Below are positions 23,999 to 36,589 of a DNA stretch of 64,000 bases, piece by piece. The notes beneath the pieces were generated by a model that was given only the letters and a program-made list of their open reading frames with translations, did no database searches and was not told where the DNA came from. A program made the position numbers and the translations under genes. Source of the stretch: Callorhinus ursinus (Eukaryota; Chordata; Mammalia; Carnivora; Otariidae); contig NW_020312817.1 of the NCBI RefSeq assembly GCF_003265705.1, forward strand, positions 51,683,504 through 51,747,503. The letters run 5' to 3'. Numbering within the stretch: the first letter of the stretch is position 1; every line of letters starts with the position of its first letter.

Positions 23999-25760
23999 TG
24001 TGGATGATATGTGAGTCTATGACTGCTCCTCAAGAAGGCAGTGGGAGCGAGTGCCCTTCCTAAAGCCAGCCCCTGTGCGCCTCTTTCCTCAGCTGACACA
24101 TCTGAGAGTGGAGGCCGTCTTTCCCATGTTCAGGGCAAAGGAGGGGAAGAGCTGGAAGTCATCAGGGTGTTGTTTTTGCCAGTGGAGCCCTTGAAGTGGA
24201 GACAGGAGAAAAACAAACAAACTCATGTCATCTCCCCAGGGTCCTGGAAGAGGTCCCTTTCACAGCCAGGAATGTGACAAGGAGTGAAGTCAGCCAGGAG
24301 GCTGCCTGCAAGAGGGAGGGATGCAGGCAGCTGGGCTAGGATCGGAGGCAAAGAGCAGGGGGAAGGGGCCTGAGCTGGGGGCGTCCAATGCCACCACATC
24401 TCCAGGGAAGGGCAAAGACCCACCAGAGAGAGCTGTACCCCCGGGCTGGGAGGACTCCATGACACAGAAAGATGGCATATCTCAGAGGAGCCACTTAGGG
24501 TCTTCTAGACGAATCCAGCCAATGTTCTCTAGAGACTGGTTTTGTGGCACAGATACAGCAATAATCACACAGATTGATAACTGATTGGCCAGGGGGATCA
24601 TGATTAGGAAGAAAAAGGTCATAAACAAATACAGAGGGAGCAAAGATGGTCCCTGGGAGGAGACAAAGTGCTAGGGAGGGGGACCAGCCTCAGGCTGAGA
24701 AGCAGAGCGGAGAGACAAGTGGCCAAGGGTCAAGGTTATGCTGAGCTTGCCCAAGAGCTCTGACACACCAGAAGGCCTCTGATGGGCCAAAGCTGGACAC
24801 ATGTACCACACCGCTGTTCTTTCAAGAACTTTAACCAGGACTTCCATGGCATGTCCCACCCTTACCTCTACCACGGGGCAGGCCACCAAGGAGACCTGGT
24901 CCCCAGTCTCCATTCTCAGCTCACCCCAGCCCCTAGGAACCAGGGGAAAGGAAGTGAGAGGAAGACATGGGATTTCCTGACGCATTCTCCTTCCTCCTCC
25001 AAAGTGCACATTTAGGGTCCCTCATACCATAGGCACCACCTTGAGACTGCAGGGCTTGGGCCCCACCTACCCTCCTATTCCCTCTACATCTTGGGGGGGC
25101 CTAAGGTATGTTCCACTCCAGGATCCTGCTCTGGGCCCCACCTGTGTGAGGAAAGCAGCCAGACCAATTCTCCCAGAAGCTCACCACAAATGGTCAGGGA
25201 CTCAATATACCCATTTGCAAACTGGAGGCAAATCCCAACCTCTCACCTCACTGGCAATTGGGGGTTGACACAAAACCCTAATTGCCAGAGTACCCGGGAA
25301 GCAAACTAAAGCATCTGAGGCATTCCAGGAGAAAGGCCTCTTTTGGGGGATTTTCTTTGGAAAATTTTGAATCTGTCACTGCCTGATCTCAGGCTATCAG
25401 AGCTACCTGGTCCAACTTCTCCATGTTCAGGTTAGAAGACAGAGGACCACATAGAAGAAAGGACAGTCCGTGCTCCAGGGACAGCCAGCGGCCCAGCACT
25501 CCCCCTCAGGCGGGCCAGAGGAAGGAGGGACATGCGAAGAGCAGGCTCATCCTCTGGCAGCCTTGATCTTGTGCCTGCGGTCTGATAACTACCTTGTACC
25601 TGAGACTCAGGATTTGCCCAAACCCATCCCCCAAGTCTGAATCTCCACCTTGAGATCCTCTTAACACTATTTTGAAGCCCAGGCCTGGGTCTTGCTCTAA
25701 TGTCTCCTTCCAGAGGCCAGAGCCCCCGCCCTGCTCCCAGCCTCCCAGCACCTCCCACCT
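23999..25760. other. Unassigned GC-rich DNA
   Basis: Open frames up to 112 codons overlap on both strands without domains. No repeat named. Confidence 0.45.
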
Positions 25761-25764
25761 ACTG

Positions 25765-25900
25765 CTCCTCTAGACTGCCTGGGCTCTCACTAGAATGTGA
25801 ACCCCGTGTGAGTGGGGATCTTGGTGTCTCTTGTTCACTGATGTATCCTAAGTCCCTCAAGCAGTGCTGGCACAAGGGAGACACCCAATATTTGTGCAGA
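25765..25900 (+). repeat. LINE L2 3' end
   Basis: The text 'actagaatgtgaaccccgtgtgagtggggatcttggtgtctcttgttcactgatgtatcc', then 'gcagtgctggcacaagggagacacccaatatttgtg', is the L2 3' terminal order. Confidence 0.8.
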
Positions 25901-27775
25901 GGCCCGAATCTACTATAAAAGAATTGGTGAGAAAGTAGAGCCCATGACTTGATGGAAAACACAAGGAAAGGCACTGTGCAATGAAACCTGCTGGTTCACC
26001 CCTCTTGTCCCTCACCAGAGTTTGCCCCCTCTCTAAAATGACTCAGACCATCACCCAGAGGACCACTTCCTCCACTGGCTCAAGTCCTGCGGCTCTCCAT
26101 TGCCTGGTTGGCTCCTCAGCCCTTCCCCTCCTCCTGGATGCCCAGTGTCACCACAGCCTTGGGTATGGTCCCCCGATCCTTCAGGCTACAGGCTCCACAG
26201 CCTTATGGAGCTCGTCAGCCTCCATCAGGTGGCTCCATCCTCCCAGACTGGAGTGTGGGTGCTCAGAGCTTGGCCCTGTCCTGGAGGCCCTCAGGGGTGA
26301 AGAGTCCCAACTGGACCCAGCTCTTAAAACCTAATGACTGTTGTAGCGGGATTGAGTTTCCCTAGCCTCCCCCACGTGTGCATCCCCAGCTCCACTGCCC
26401 TGCCTCTTTCTCCCTGTCCTTAGCACCCCCTTCCCCAGGGGTCAGATCCAAGGCCACTTCCTGCTGCCAGCACCCAGAGCTCAGGGAGGCCGCTATCCGC
26501 TATCCCCAGACTCCAGACCCCAGGAAAGGCCAGGACCTTGTATTCTTTCACTGCATTCCAGAGGGAGTGACAGGGAGGCCACCAAGGTGGCCCGGGCTCC
26601 CAGGAACAGCCTGGCTCCTTCCCCACCCAGCCCACTCTGCCCTCTGGTCACCTCTCAAGCTTTCTGGCTCTAAGTTGTGTGCAGGAATCTTGGCCCAGAT
26701 CTCCACAACCCCTCCCCCAACCTGCTGCAAGGCCGCCTCACCCTCTCCCTCCCTGTCAGGGCCCTGAGCCTGGTATCTGGTATCTGGTGCTCCCTTTCCC
26801 CTGCTTTCCCATCTGCACCCAGCGCATCTTTCACTTAGTGTTCTGCCCTCACCTGATCCAAGGAGGGCGTCCATCTCACTTTATCAAGTGGAGTTGCTGA
26901 TACATATTTATTTGCCTAACAATATGGGGAAAAAAAGGTTTTCTTCTTCTCTTGGCTGCAAGGTCCATCCTACTACTCTGAAATTCTGAGTATGCCTCGT
27001 CATCTTTTAAAATGGAAAACAGTCTTCAGAAAAATGAGGGGTGCTTTCCTTGTGGAATGCTCTCATCTTGATTACCTGACTTTCAAGGGACTTTTATATA
27101 TTCATATGTTCAAAAGTCAAGCTCTCCTGTGTGTTCATTATGGAATGTGCTGTAAATGAGGGCTTTGCAATTAAAGTGAACTTTGCCCACATCGGAGGAA
27201 ACCAAAAAAGTCTATGGGTCTCTCCCCTGACCCTCACCTGGGTCCCCAGCGGCACTCTGGGTCTCTCTAAGTGTGGATGGCACTTCTTTCATACTTATCT
27301 CATCCCCGGGGCCTGTGTGGCTCCTGGATCTTCCTGTGCTAGGTCATGAAAGAAAGATGGGCCATCTGCACTGCTGTTTTTCACTGACACTGCCTTGTGT
27401 TTCTCTACCCTTCCTTCATTTGCCAAATACTGAGCAAGACCCTGCAAGGTACAAAGTGCCAGGCTCTTCCTGTTTCTGTCCCCTTTCTCCATTTTAAAAA
27501 TATGGTTATAAAGTAGAGTCAGGGATCCCAGTCCAAGATGAAGTCTGAGCAGGGATAAACCTGGGGTATGGTCTGGGGTATGGAAGACTGGAGATTCCCA
27601 GAACCCCTTCTGAGTAAAAAGAGGCACCCACCTCTCCTCTGCTGCAGCCTTGCTAATGAAGCCACCACCAACCAGCCTGTCACCTCCCTGCCCCCAGTCC
27701 ACTTCCACTTGGCAGCTGGGGAGATTTTTCAGAACACAGATCAGATCAACACTCTTCTTGATATACAGATTTCTA
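25901..27775. other. Unassigned GC-rich DNA, with a less GC-rich island at about 26880-27200
   Basis: Frames of up to 161 codons overlap on both strands. The island at 26880-27200 is AT-richer than its surroundings and has no recognised repeat. It could be an old repeat or a constrained element; one sequence cannot decide. Confidence 0.4.
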
Positions 27776-27779
27776 TACA

Positions 27780-28150
27780 CTGGCCCCTGACTACCCTCTG
27801 ATCTCAGAGACTGGGTGTCCTCTCACTTAGTACAGCCACAGTGGACCTGCCACATGCCAACTTCCTCACACCTTCACGCATGCTCTTCCCCGGCCCACAA
27901 CACTTGTCCCCATCTCCTCCCCCCCCATCGCCACTCCCTTCTTTTTGCCAACTTGTACACATTATTCGCATTTCAATAGAAGTGTCTCTTCCTCAGAAAG
28001 GGATATCTTACCTGGCCTTCAGGTAAAGTAAATTCCCTATTATATGCTCTTATCACTACCCTGAACATCTTACTTCAATACTCACTCAGGTAATCATGGT
28101 CTCTTTCCCTTGACTATAATAAGTACCTTGAAAGCAGTCCCCTGTCTGTG
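27780..28150 (+). repeat. LINE L2 fragment, plus strand
   Basis: The text 'ccacagtggacctgccacatgccaacttcctcacaccttcacgcatgctcttcc', 'tatgctcttatcactaccctgaacat' and 'actataataagtaccttgaaagcag' follows L2 order. Confidence 0.65.
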
Positions 28151-29820
28151 CTGACTGCAGATATTGGGCTGACTCAGCTCACTCCAGGCTTTTGTAGGAA
28201 AGGGCTCAAAAGACACTGCCCCATTCCTTCTAACTGACCGGCTGAAGGCTGTGTGTCCTATTGCAGCAACAGGGATAGAACCAACCTCAGCTGGAGTTGA
28301 TACTCTTAAACCAGAGCTCCAGCTAGCCTGTATCTGCCCCTGTGGGATTAGGAAAAGATGTTCCTTCTTCTGGGAGGGTGCAGCCCAATAGGAGGGCATG
28401 GGCCTCGACGAGTAGAGTCCGGCCTGGCTACATTTCAGCTCCAACTCACCCCTTGGGCAAGCACCTTTTTACAGGATATGCCCTCATTAAGACCCAGGTA
28501 CAGAAATGAGCTAATTTTCAAGCTAGCTAAAGACACTAATGCATGTTCTGAAACTCTGCAGCTTTCTCAAGAGCCAGTTGGGTCTCAAGAAGTTGTGTCT
28601 TTCTTCTCCCCACAGGAAGAGAAACATCTCTTAGAGTTTTATTTCCTAGTCTAGTACCACAGAGATCTCAGGGTCTTCCACAAGCTCTGGGCACTTCCCC
28701 TCCCTTAGGCCCTCCAAATCAGTTTATCCACCCTCCCCTACTCTCTCCCCGCTTCTGTTGACACCTGTCTTGGGCCTATTTAGGATTATGTTTAAGGAGG
28801 GGGCTCTGCCATGGGGACAAGGTATCCCCAGCCCAGCATACTCCACTGGGTTCCCATCTATGCCTCTGTGTTTAGTGACAGCAGGTAGGTGGGTCCCATT
28901 TGGCCAGAGGGAAACATGGGTGTGCATTCACAGAGCAGGATCCTGGGAACCGGCAGAGAAGCCAGAACCACATTCAGCAGACCAGCAGGAGGGCCCACGG
29001 TCAGTGATAAAAGCACCACAGCATTCCCGGTCCTCAGTAAGGTCTGAATGACCGGTCAGGGAGCAGCTGCGCTGCAGCTGGGACAGCTCTGGCCCACCCT
29101 GTCCTCCCCACGTCTGACCTTCGCATGGCCCTGCGGATCACACTGCCCACCAAGCCAGCAGTCTGTCGTCAGCATCTTATTTCACTCTCTCCCCATCCTC
29201 TGGCTCACAGTGCACTCCACAGCTCATACTCCAGCATGGCTGGGACAGAGCAAAGTCACAAGTGGGCTCCTCCCGTCTCAGGTGGCAGATGATAAGCATG
29301 CCAAGCCCCATCAAGACTGAGCCTTTGGCCCCTTGAGGCCTTCCTCACACACGGCCATATGACCCACGCTGGCCATATTCTGCTTGTCCGTGCCTCTCTC
29401 TCTCTCTCTCTCTCTAGCTACTGGGCCCTTTCCAGGGCAGAGGAGCATGCTCTCAGAGCTCTGGGAGTCCCAGATCTGTGGCTTCTGGCTTGAGGTGATA
29501 GAAGATCTGTCTTCTCTTCCCTCCACCAGCTGGCCAGCCTTTTATGTGCCCTGCATGGCTTTTCTCTCATTCTGCCTTCAAAGAGGCAACCAGGGCTGAT
29601 AGCTGAGGTGCCCCATTCCTTTTCCACTTTGATCCAAGCTCTAGTTCATCAGTTCTTGTCAAAAAAAGGAAGTGAAGCCTGGGGTTCTAATCTTCTCAGC
29701 TCGTGGGATTATTTTCTCAGAAAACCCATCTTCCCTTGGGAGCTAGGTTTTGGTGTTATAATGGGAAGGAGAAATCCAGGCCATGGGGCTTGCTCACCAT
29801 AAAGAGCACATCTGTAGCTT
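28151..29820. other. Unassigned DNA with a short (TC)n
   Basis: A TC run lies at 29396-29416. Frames of up to 116 codons overlap with no domain. No gene is supported. Confidence 0.45.
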
Positions 29821-30250
29821 ATTGCCATTAAAACTGTCATCTTCATCACCATCACAACAGTTATGACAATTATCATCATTGCCACCATCCAGTAAATATC
29901 AACTGCCATCATCATCCCTATCTTTGTCACCTTCTCCAGTGTTTTCACCATGATTATCATCACCATCACCAACAGTCATAACCACCACCACCACAGTCAT
30001 CCCCAGTTATCTTTACTGTGACTATTAACATCTCCACCACAAGCCCTGCCACCATCATAATCACTTTCACAAACACCATCAACTTCTATATCACTGTCCT
30101 CACTGCTAGTTTCCTCACGCACACCACAACCATCACACACTCACCATCACAAGCATCACTGCACACTACCACCATCACCACCACCACTATCACCAACAAT
30201 CCCCCAACCATCAGCACCATTACTATCATCAACACCTATTACCACCGCCC
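29821..30250 (+). repeat. Imperfect ATC/ACC trinucleotide array
   Basis: About 430 bases of cat/cac/acc/atc units with many point changes. The strand sense is opposite to the GAT/GGT array at 7021-7292. Thr/Ile-rich frames such as 30018-30347 are by-products. Confidence 0.9.
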
Positions 30251-30374
30251 AGTGTCACATATCCTCTTTATCCAGGTGATTTTCTCTATAGTGGATTCTA
30301 CAAAATTCAGCTCTGTTTGCAAAATCTTGACTGAACACAATCTATGAGTTCAACACACAATGAGTTGTTGAGGT

Positions 30375-30860
30375 TGAATTAGTTGGCTTTCACTGCATGA
30401 TGATCAACCCCGAACATGAGTGGCCTGAAACAATAACCATTTAATTATTTAGCACGTGATTCTTGGACCAGGTGGGAGGTTATTCTGGTGTAGGCTGCCT
30501 CAGCTGATCTTCACTAGGCTTCCTTGCGTGTCTGTAGTCAGCTGAGAGGTCAGCTAGCAACTGGACGAACAAGGATGGCCTCGCTCATATCTGATGAGGC
30601 ACTTCATCCTCCAGCAGGCTAGCTCAGGCTCATCACACAGTGGTCGCAGGGTTCTAAGCTTAGCAAGAGGGCAAGCCCCCATGCACAAGGGTGCTTGCCA
30701 AGCCTCTACTTGTATCAAGTTTGCTAGTGTCTCAAGGTCTAAAGTAAGTCACCGGGTCAGCACAGATTCAAGAGATGAGGCAACAGACTTCGCCTCCTGA
30801 TGGGAAGATCAACAATGTCACATTGCAAGGGCACTGGGGAGGAGAAGAATTTATGGCCTT
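30375..30860 (+). repeat. Ancient interspersed repeat, class unassigned
   Basis: Reads 'agtggcctgaaacaataaccatttaattattt', 'gtagtcagctgagaggtcagctag', 'ggatggcctcgctca', 'catcctccagcaggctagctcaggct', 'gattcaagagatgaggcaacagacttcgcctcctgatgggaaga', 'tcacattgcaagggcactgg'. This is the order of a mammal-wide repeat I know by sequence but cannot name (LTR or DNA element). Confidence 0.6.
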
Positions 30861-33800
30861 TTTATAATTTACCTCATGGGTGAGCATTAAAAAAAAAAAA
30901 AAAAAGAAGTATTTTCTTTAAAACTAACCGCAAACACTGGCCAAGAGAACTCTAATGTAATGTCCAGAGGAATGCCCTTGCAGTAGCTTCCAGAACTGGA
31001 GTAACTTCACACTCAGAGTCACCGAGTCCTTCTACTTGGCCTATTTTAACTTCCATGTAATCTTCAGCATATTACCTTTTCCTTTCTATCCCAGAGTCCC
31101 TTCTGCTCTGACTTTCCTTGATCTCTAAGGCCCCTGGCTCTCTGCAGAGAATCCCTTCCTATCCTCCTCTTCTAAGGACATACATTATGAATCTTCTCAG
31201 ATGCTCTCAGACCCTCAGCCACTTACTCCTCAGCTGCCACCAGAGTCAACTGACTCTTGACATGCCTGCTCGGTCCTACCATCTGAGGTTGACCAGCTGC
31301 CCTGCTCCTATTGCACTCTCAGACTTGGAAGAAGCATCAATATGCACAAGGCAGGATTTGACTTTGTAAGTAGTTGCTGAAGGAGCCAAGTGATACAGTC
31401 AGGAAGTTCAGGTTAGTCATCTCCACATGAGATGGATTTTGAAAGACAGAATATGGAAGAGGATTTCAGATAAAATTATCTTCCCTTACCCCTTCAGATG
31501 CACTGTTCTGAGGTACACTTTTTCTGTATAACCAGTCCAGAGATGTCTGGCGTGGCTGATGAGAAGCTTCTACATCTTGATAGGCTATGTCTTTTAGCAA
31601 GTTGTTAAGAAGCAATAGCCGGTCCAATAATGTATCATCTTACCTTGTTCCCTATCCTTTACTGCTTCACTTTTACTTTGCTTTACCCTTGCTGACCAGG
31701 ATTTGCATCTCCCAAATAAAGCATTAGCACCTAAGCCTTGCCTCCCGCTCTATTTTCTAGGGAATCCAAACAAAGATGTCACCTGAAAGGAGGTCACTGC
31801 TAGGGATGTCTTTGGAGGAAGCCAAGGCCATCAGGGGGCTATGCCTTTTAGCACAAGAAAAGAGAAATTTGTGGTGTTACTGAGAGTAGAGGTGGTGGGA
31901 CATTCCTGCCCCCCCCCAAAAAAACCCCAGTAACCCATTTCTAGGAAGTCTGGGCTTAAAAATGAGGGTCCAGGAATTCCCTGTTGCTTCAGCTCTCTGG
32001 ATAAAAGACCTCTTTTTTTTTTCCTTTGCCCTGCCACAGTGCTCAGACACAGACCCAAAGATTCCTAGTTGGGCTAGTATTAGAACTATTCTCTTACACT
32101 CGTGTCTCTGCTTTATATCTGAGCACCACATGAAACTTCCTGAGTCCAGGGATCACCTGGAAGCTCCTTGATGACTCCCTTGTTGGGCTAGGGTTTCCCA
32201 AGGGCAGGAAATATGTTGCTCCCCATAAAATTCAGCCCAAGATGATTTAGGCGGGTCATAAGAACACAGCCCCAGCCATGGGGCTGAGGGGAGCACTGTC
32301 TGCTCCTCTCCCACCTGAATGTCTAGACATCCACGGGGGTCCTTCCCCCAGCTGTGCTCTCCTTCTTCCCAGAGTCCAGCTCTCAGTAGAGGGCTCACCA
32401 TTGTCTTCCTCTCAACCTTGATGACCAAACTTCTAACATGACTGAGAGATAGAAAAATGCTAGCAAGTAACCCCACAAAGGAATTTACCCAATTGGAAAG
32501 TATTTTCATTTGGAGAAATTTAAAGCCCCCCCCCCACTCCAATTGCTTTGCATTTGGGTTTCCTAAAAGTCCCAGTAAATAAGAGACAGGCCATATGACC
32601 CTTCAGCCTTGGTGTTTCAGAACTGAGACTGAGTGCACGCATCCCTCTCCAGGTATAGAGAGGGGCAGGAGGAGAAGGTCATTTAACTCTAGCATCTGGC
32701 TTAGGAGAGCATCATTTCCAAACCTGTCTCATGAGTAGCCCTCCTACTAAAGGTACCCGAGCCTAAAAGAGAAGCAGAGAAAACGTTACTGGTTGCCCAT
32801 TTCTACCAGTGGTCCATCCATTTTTTCAGGATGTCTCCTTGCACTCACCCAAACCCTTATGGCTGCAGTTCAAGCTTATTTCTACCTGCCAGTTCATGGT
32901 GAAACTTGGAGCCTTGCCACCATGCTTCATTGTTTGGCTCTGGCTTTTAGGGCACAAGGTTTAGCTGACTCCTTGGGGGTCCAATTAACATTGAGTTGTA
33001 CTTAACACTCAAAAGTCAAGGTCACTGGACAGGTGAGGCAGGGTTCTGCCCTTTACCCTGCTGGGCATGTTGTCACCAGGCCCAGGCCCCCAGTTGCTAG
33101 TATTCTTGGGGGCAACTGCTGCGGTATGACCTGGGCTGCTGAGACCCACTCCTAGCACACCACAGCATGGGCCACTGGGGGTACCCCTAACGTCATGCAG
33201 CCCCTCTGGAGGGGCAACCTTTGTTTTCTTGGATCCACTGTGAGATAGGGTCCATCTCCCAATGATATTAAATCATAAAATACAGTGCTCTGACCATGGT
33301 GGGGCTCTGCAATGCTCCTTCCTGTTGAAAGCCTCTTGGATCTGATTGGCTCGGGATTGAGGGCAGGCACGAGGATTCTTCCACTTGAGGCCTCAGTTCC
33401 CTTTTCCAGACTAACGGCTACTTCCAACATGCTGCAGGGGAGATATACAAAGACGGTCTTTGCAAGCAAGACAGCAAGGGAATGGGGAAGGGAAGGACCA
33501 TCTGATGAGCCTTTCATATGTGTGTTACCTAAGATAGTACTCAGTACGGCCCAGTGAGGCAGGCCTGGCCACCCCCATTTAGTCTCAGGTGGTCTGAGAC
33601 AAAACTCAGACCTCCTCTCTCTTTCTGGAAAGAAGGAGGAAGGGAGAGAAGAAAGGCTCTGGTATGAGGCAGTCCCAGTTCAGTGGCAGCCACAGGGTTT
33701 CTCTGGGCACCCCCCCAACTCTCACCCTGCCAGGTGGCTGCTATATAGCTGTGAATAACATGACATCCATCTCCAACCAGACGAAATGGTGAGAGAAATT

Positions 33801-35000
33801 GATGATCCCTATTCTAAGAAGGTTCCTCAGGTCTCCTGCTCCATGCTTGTGCAATGCACTTGAACTTCTGTGTCTCAGCTTTACCTCCAGATGCTGCAGG
33901 AATTCTTGGCATCCCATCTAGGTATGAATACGCCCAGAGGAAAGCAAAGGACCTGTCTTCCTGTGTTTCTGTCTTAGGAGGGGAGAATCATTTCCTGCGA
34001 GCCTCCAACAGCCTTCTGTCATATAGCACTCTTGCATCAGTGACGGGCAAGAGCATGGGAATGTCGTGACAGCTCCGTCAGAGCAACATCCTGGGACTCG
34101 GGTTCCGTGAGCACTACAGGCTTTGTCTAAGGGGCTGCCGCAAACCGCCTCCCCCCCCAGCATCTGCTCCGTGCCTCAGCCTGCACCAAGCAGTGTCAGG
34201 GAGGAAACAAAGGAAGGGCCCCCACCACCCTGCCCAGGGGCTCACTGTACAAGGATGAAAGACAAGAACAACATAGATGGGTAACTGCCTCGGCAAGACC
34301 TGGACTTGTTCCTTCCCCAGCTTCTGTCAGCATGTTCTCTGGAGCAGGACAACAAGGACGCTTGAAGAAGGTGGGGCCTTGGATGGGCCTACTAGAAGGC
34401 ATTTCTCTGGGACCCAGAGCAGAGGTAGGACTGGGCTGGACACTCAGAGCACAGCGTGGAAGCGAGCAGGGAGAGGTAAGAAGTGGGGGGACATAAGATT
34501 GGGGGGGAGGCAGTTCTAGAAGGAGCGGAGGCTGGAGTTTGGACTTGACTGCACAGCCAAAGAAATTCAGCAATGCTCATCTCACTCAGTCCTCTGTCTG
34601 AGCAGGTGTCTCCCCTCGTCCAACCACACACACCCATAAATGATTTTGCCTGTGAGGGCCTGGGGGAAGCCGCAGGCCAGCGCAGGAGAAGGGAGCAGCT
34701 AGGAGGCTGGAGATGACCCTGGCAGATGGGGAAGGAGCAGGCCCCCACCCATATCCCCCATGTGCCCCCCGGGAAGCCCCTGGCGGGGGAGAGGCAACAG
34801 CACCCCTGCACATTCCCTCAGGTCCAAATGCCAGCGGAGAGAGGAAAACTAGGGAGAGTGTGCCCCCCACTGGTCAGCAAGGCCAGGACCCACTGCCAGT
34901 GCAGGGCTGGGGCCACCTCCCCCAGGGCAGCCCGGCCTCCGGGAAGGACGGCGAGCCTCCAGGCCATTTGCCCTCCTGGCCCTGGGGAGGGTCGGCGAGG
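30861..35000. other. Unassigned intergenic block
   Basis: About 4 kb with no named repeat other than a faint MIR-like stretch near 33525-33605, a poly-A run at about 30889-30905 and poly-C runs near 31910 and 32527. Overlapping frames occur on both strands, including the longest of the window at 34713-35360 (+, 215 codons). That frame is rich in Pro, Gly and Ser, has no domain I know, and crosses a (TC)n array, so I do not call it a gene. Confidence 0.45.
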
Positions 35001-35003
35001 CCT

Positions 35004-35027
35004 ATCTCTCTCTCTCTCTCTCTCTGG
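35004..35027 (+). repeat. (TC)n microsatellite
   Basis: About eleven TC units. It lies inside the spurious 215-codon frame, where it would encode a Leu/Ser run. Confidence 0.95.
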
Positions 35028-35430
35028 AAACGAATTTCTCACTGCTGCTGCCCAGGCCTTGCCCTCGTGGTCAGAAAGCCCATGGCAGAGGTCTCAGCAT
35101 GCATGCTCCAAAGGGGACATCTCAGAATGCGCTCTCCCTGCCCTGATGGGAGGATTGGCAAGTTCCCACAGGGTTACGAAGCTGGTCTCGAGAGGGCAGG
35201 AGTTAGGCAAGCTCTAAATGATCTTCCGAGGAAGGGATTCCAGCAGGGTGGGAGGGGACTTCCCAGACCAGCGGGCTCCAAAAACAAGGCTAACACTCAG
35301 GTCTCCCCCAGCCCAAGTGGCACCGGGGCTCCCTTCTCAACTCTGATAAACCTCACATAGGAGAGCCCGGCGGCCTCTGGATTTCCTCCACTCAGGTGTG
35401 CAGGCTTGTAAGGGACCCTAGGAGTCATTC

Positions 35431-35452
35431 ATGAACTCATTCATGAGTTCAT
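35431..35452. promoter_or_regulatory. Perfect 10-bp inverted repeat with everted receptor half-sites
   Basis: ATGAACTCAT, two bases, ATGAGTTCAT. It contains TGAACT and AGTTCA, an everted pair of nuclear-receptor-type half-sites eight bases apart. The palindrome is directly visible; receptor binding is inference. Confidence 0.3.
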
Positions 35453-35759
35453 TTCTTTCTCATTTGCAGGAGAAATCATGCCTTTTATAAAGGTTTCCCC
35501 AGATATGCCTAGTCATAATGAGGTCCCCCACCACCTTCTTTTTCTTCCTCACCTAAATCCCTCCTGTTGTCGTTAAACCTCTGGGACAGAGTGATGAACT
35601 GGGTCAAAGGCCACAGAGGAAGAAAACATGGTTCCCATCTTTGAAGGCCCCCAGGCTGTGTTTCTGTCCTAAAGAGCCTTGCAGCTTCTGGGAGAGATAG
35701 GCTAGGCACTCCTCAAAGGAAAGAGGTCTGCAGCAGACAAATACACAAAGTAGAGCAGA

Positions 35760-36110
35760 AATCATAAACACATTTTATTTCTAAATAATTTGAAAACCAC
35801 TGGCATTGTAGCAAATTGGAATATATTTCCAGAATCGACTCAAAGAGATTTTTTTTTTATAGCAACATATGAAAAACGTCATTTAAATACCCACCAGCAG
35901 CTGCACCACATGTTGGGCTCTTAGGAAAACACTTTCTTTCCTTTCATCAAAGTCCCTTGATTAATGTTCCACTTTTCTTTGACACTTTTTCCATAGTTTG
36001 AAAAAAAAAAATCAAAGCCTGACCTATTATCTGGGAGAAAATTAAACTGATAAGATTTAATGTCTGCTATATTCTACAGTGGTAGGCAAAAAACATCCTT
36101 TAGGCCTGGG
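35760..36110. promoter_or_regulatory. AT-rich motif island, candidate enhancer
   Basis: An AT-rich stretch in otherwise GC-rich DNA with no recognised repeat. It holds an E-box CAGCTG (35898-35903), TCF/LEF-type words ATCAAAG (35946-35952 and 36011-36017) and CTTTGACA (about 35978-35985), and a GATA word CTGATAAGA (36047-36055). Composition and motif density suggest an enhancer or other constrained element; this is inference. Confidence 0.3.
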
Positions 36111-36319
36111 GCCAAATGTAAATGAACATTAAATGGAGGGTACATCCCTGCCTGAGGCTTTTGGGAGGGGTGAGGCTGGGGTAGCTGCGGGAGCAAGCAT
36201 TAAGAGCTGGGCCAGCCGGCCATCAGGGAGGGGCTGGTGGGAAGGTTTGCAGCGCCCCAGGAGGAAAGGCAGAGCAGGACCTGGCAGAGGTGATTTTGGG
36301 GACCGCAGAGTCCCAGCGT

Positions 36320-36351
36320 GGGGCGGGGGCGGGGGAAGCAGGGGAGGGGGG
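36320..36351 (+). promoter_or_regulatory. G-quadruplex-forming tract
   Basis: Five G4-6 runs separated by C, C, AAGCA and A. This satisfies the four-run quadruplex rule several times over and is 270 bases upstream of a GC-box block. Confidence 0.7.
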
Positions 36352-36589
36352 CGGCCAGGGCAATGCCGGCAATGCCCACCTGCAGCAGGGCCTCCCGGGA
36401 GGCTGGCATGCTGTGAATGGGGACACCTGAGGAGGCAGCTGTTGGGTCAGAAGAGGGAGGAGGAGTGAGAGGGAAGGAGGGAGGGGAAAGCAGCAAGAGG
36501 AGAAACTGCGCCAGTAGAAGGCTAGGCAGATGGAGTGAGGGGAAATCGCAGCGTGTCTGGCACGGCAGCTGATGCCATAATTTAAAGGT

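Noticed and set aside
30018..30347. Thr/Ile-rich frame of 109 codons
   Set aside because: Translation of the ATC/ACC array; no signal or domain.
34713..35360. Longest open frame, 215 codons, plus strand
   Set aside because: GC-rich DNA with few stops, overlapping frames on the other strand and in another frame, a (TC)n array inside, low-complexity Pro/Gly/Ser content and no domain I recognise.
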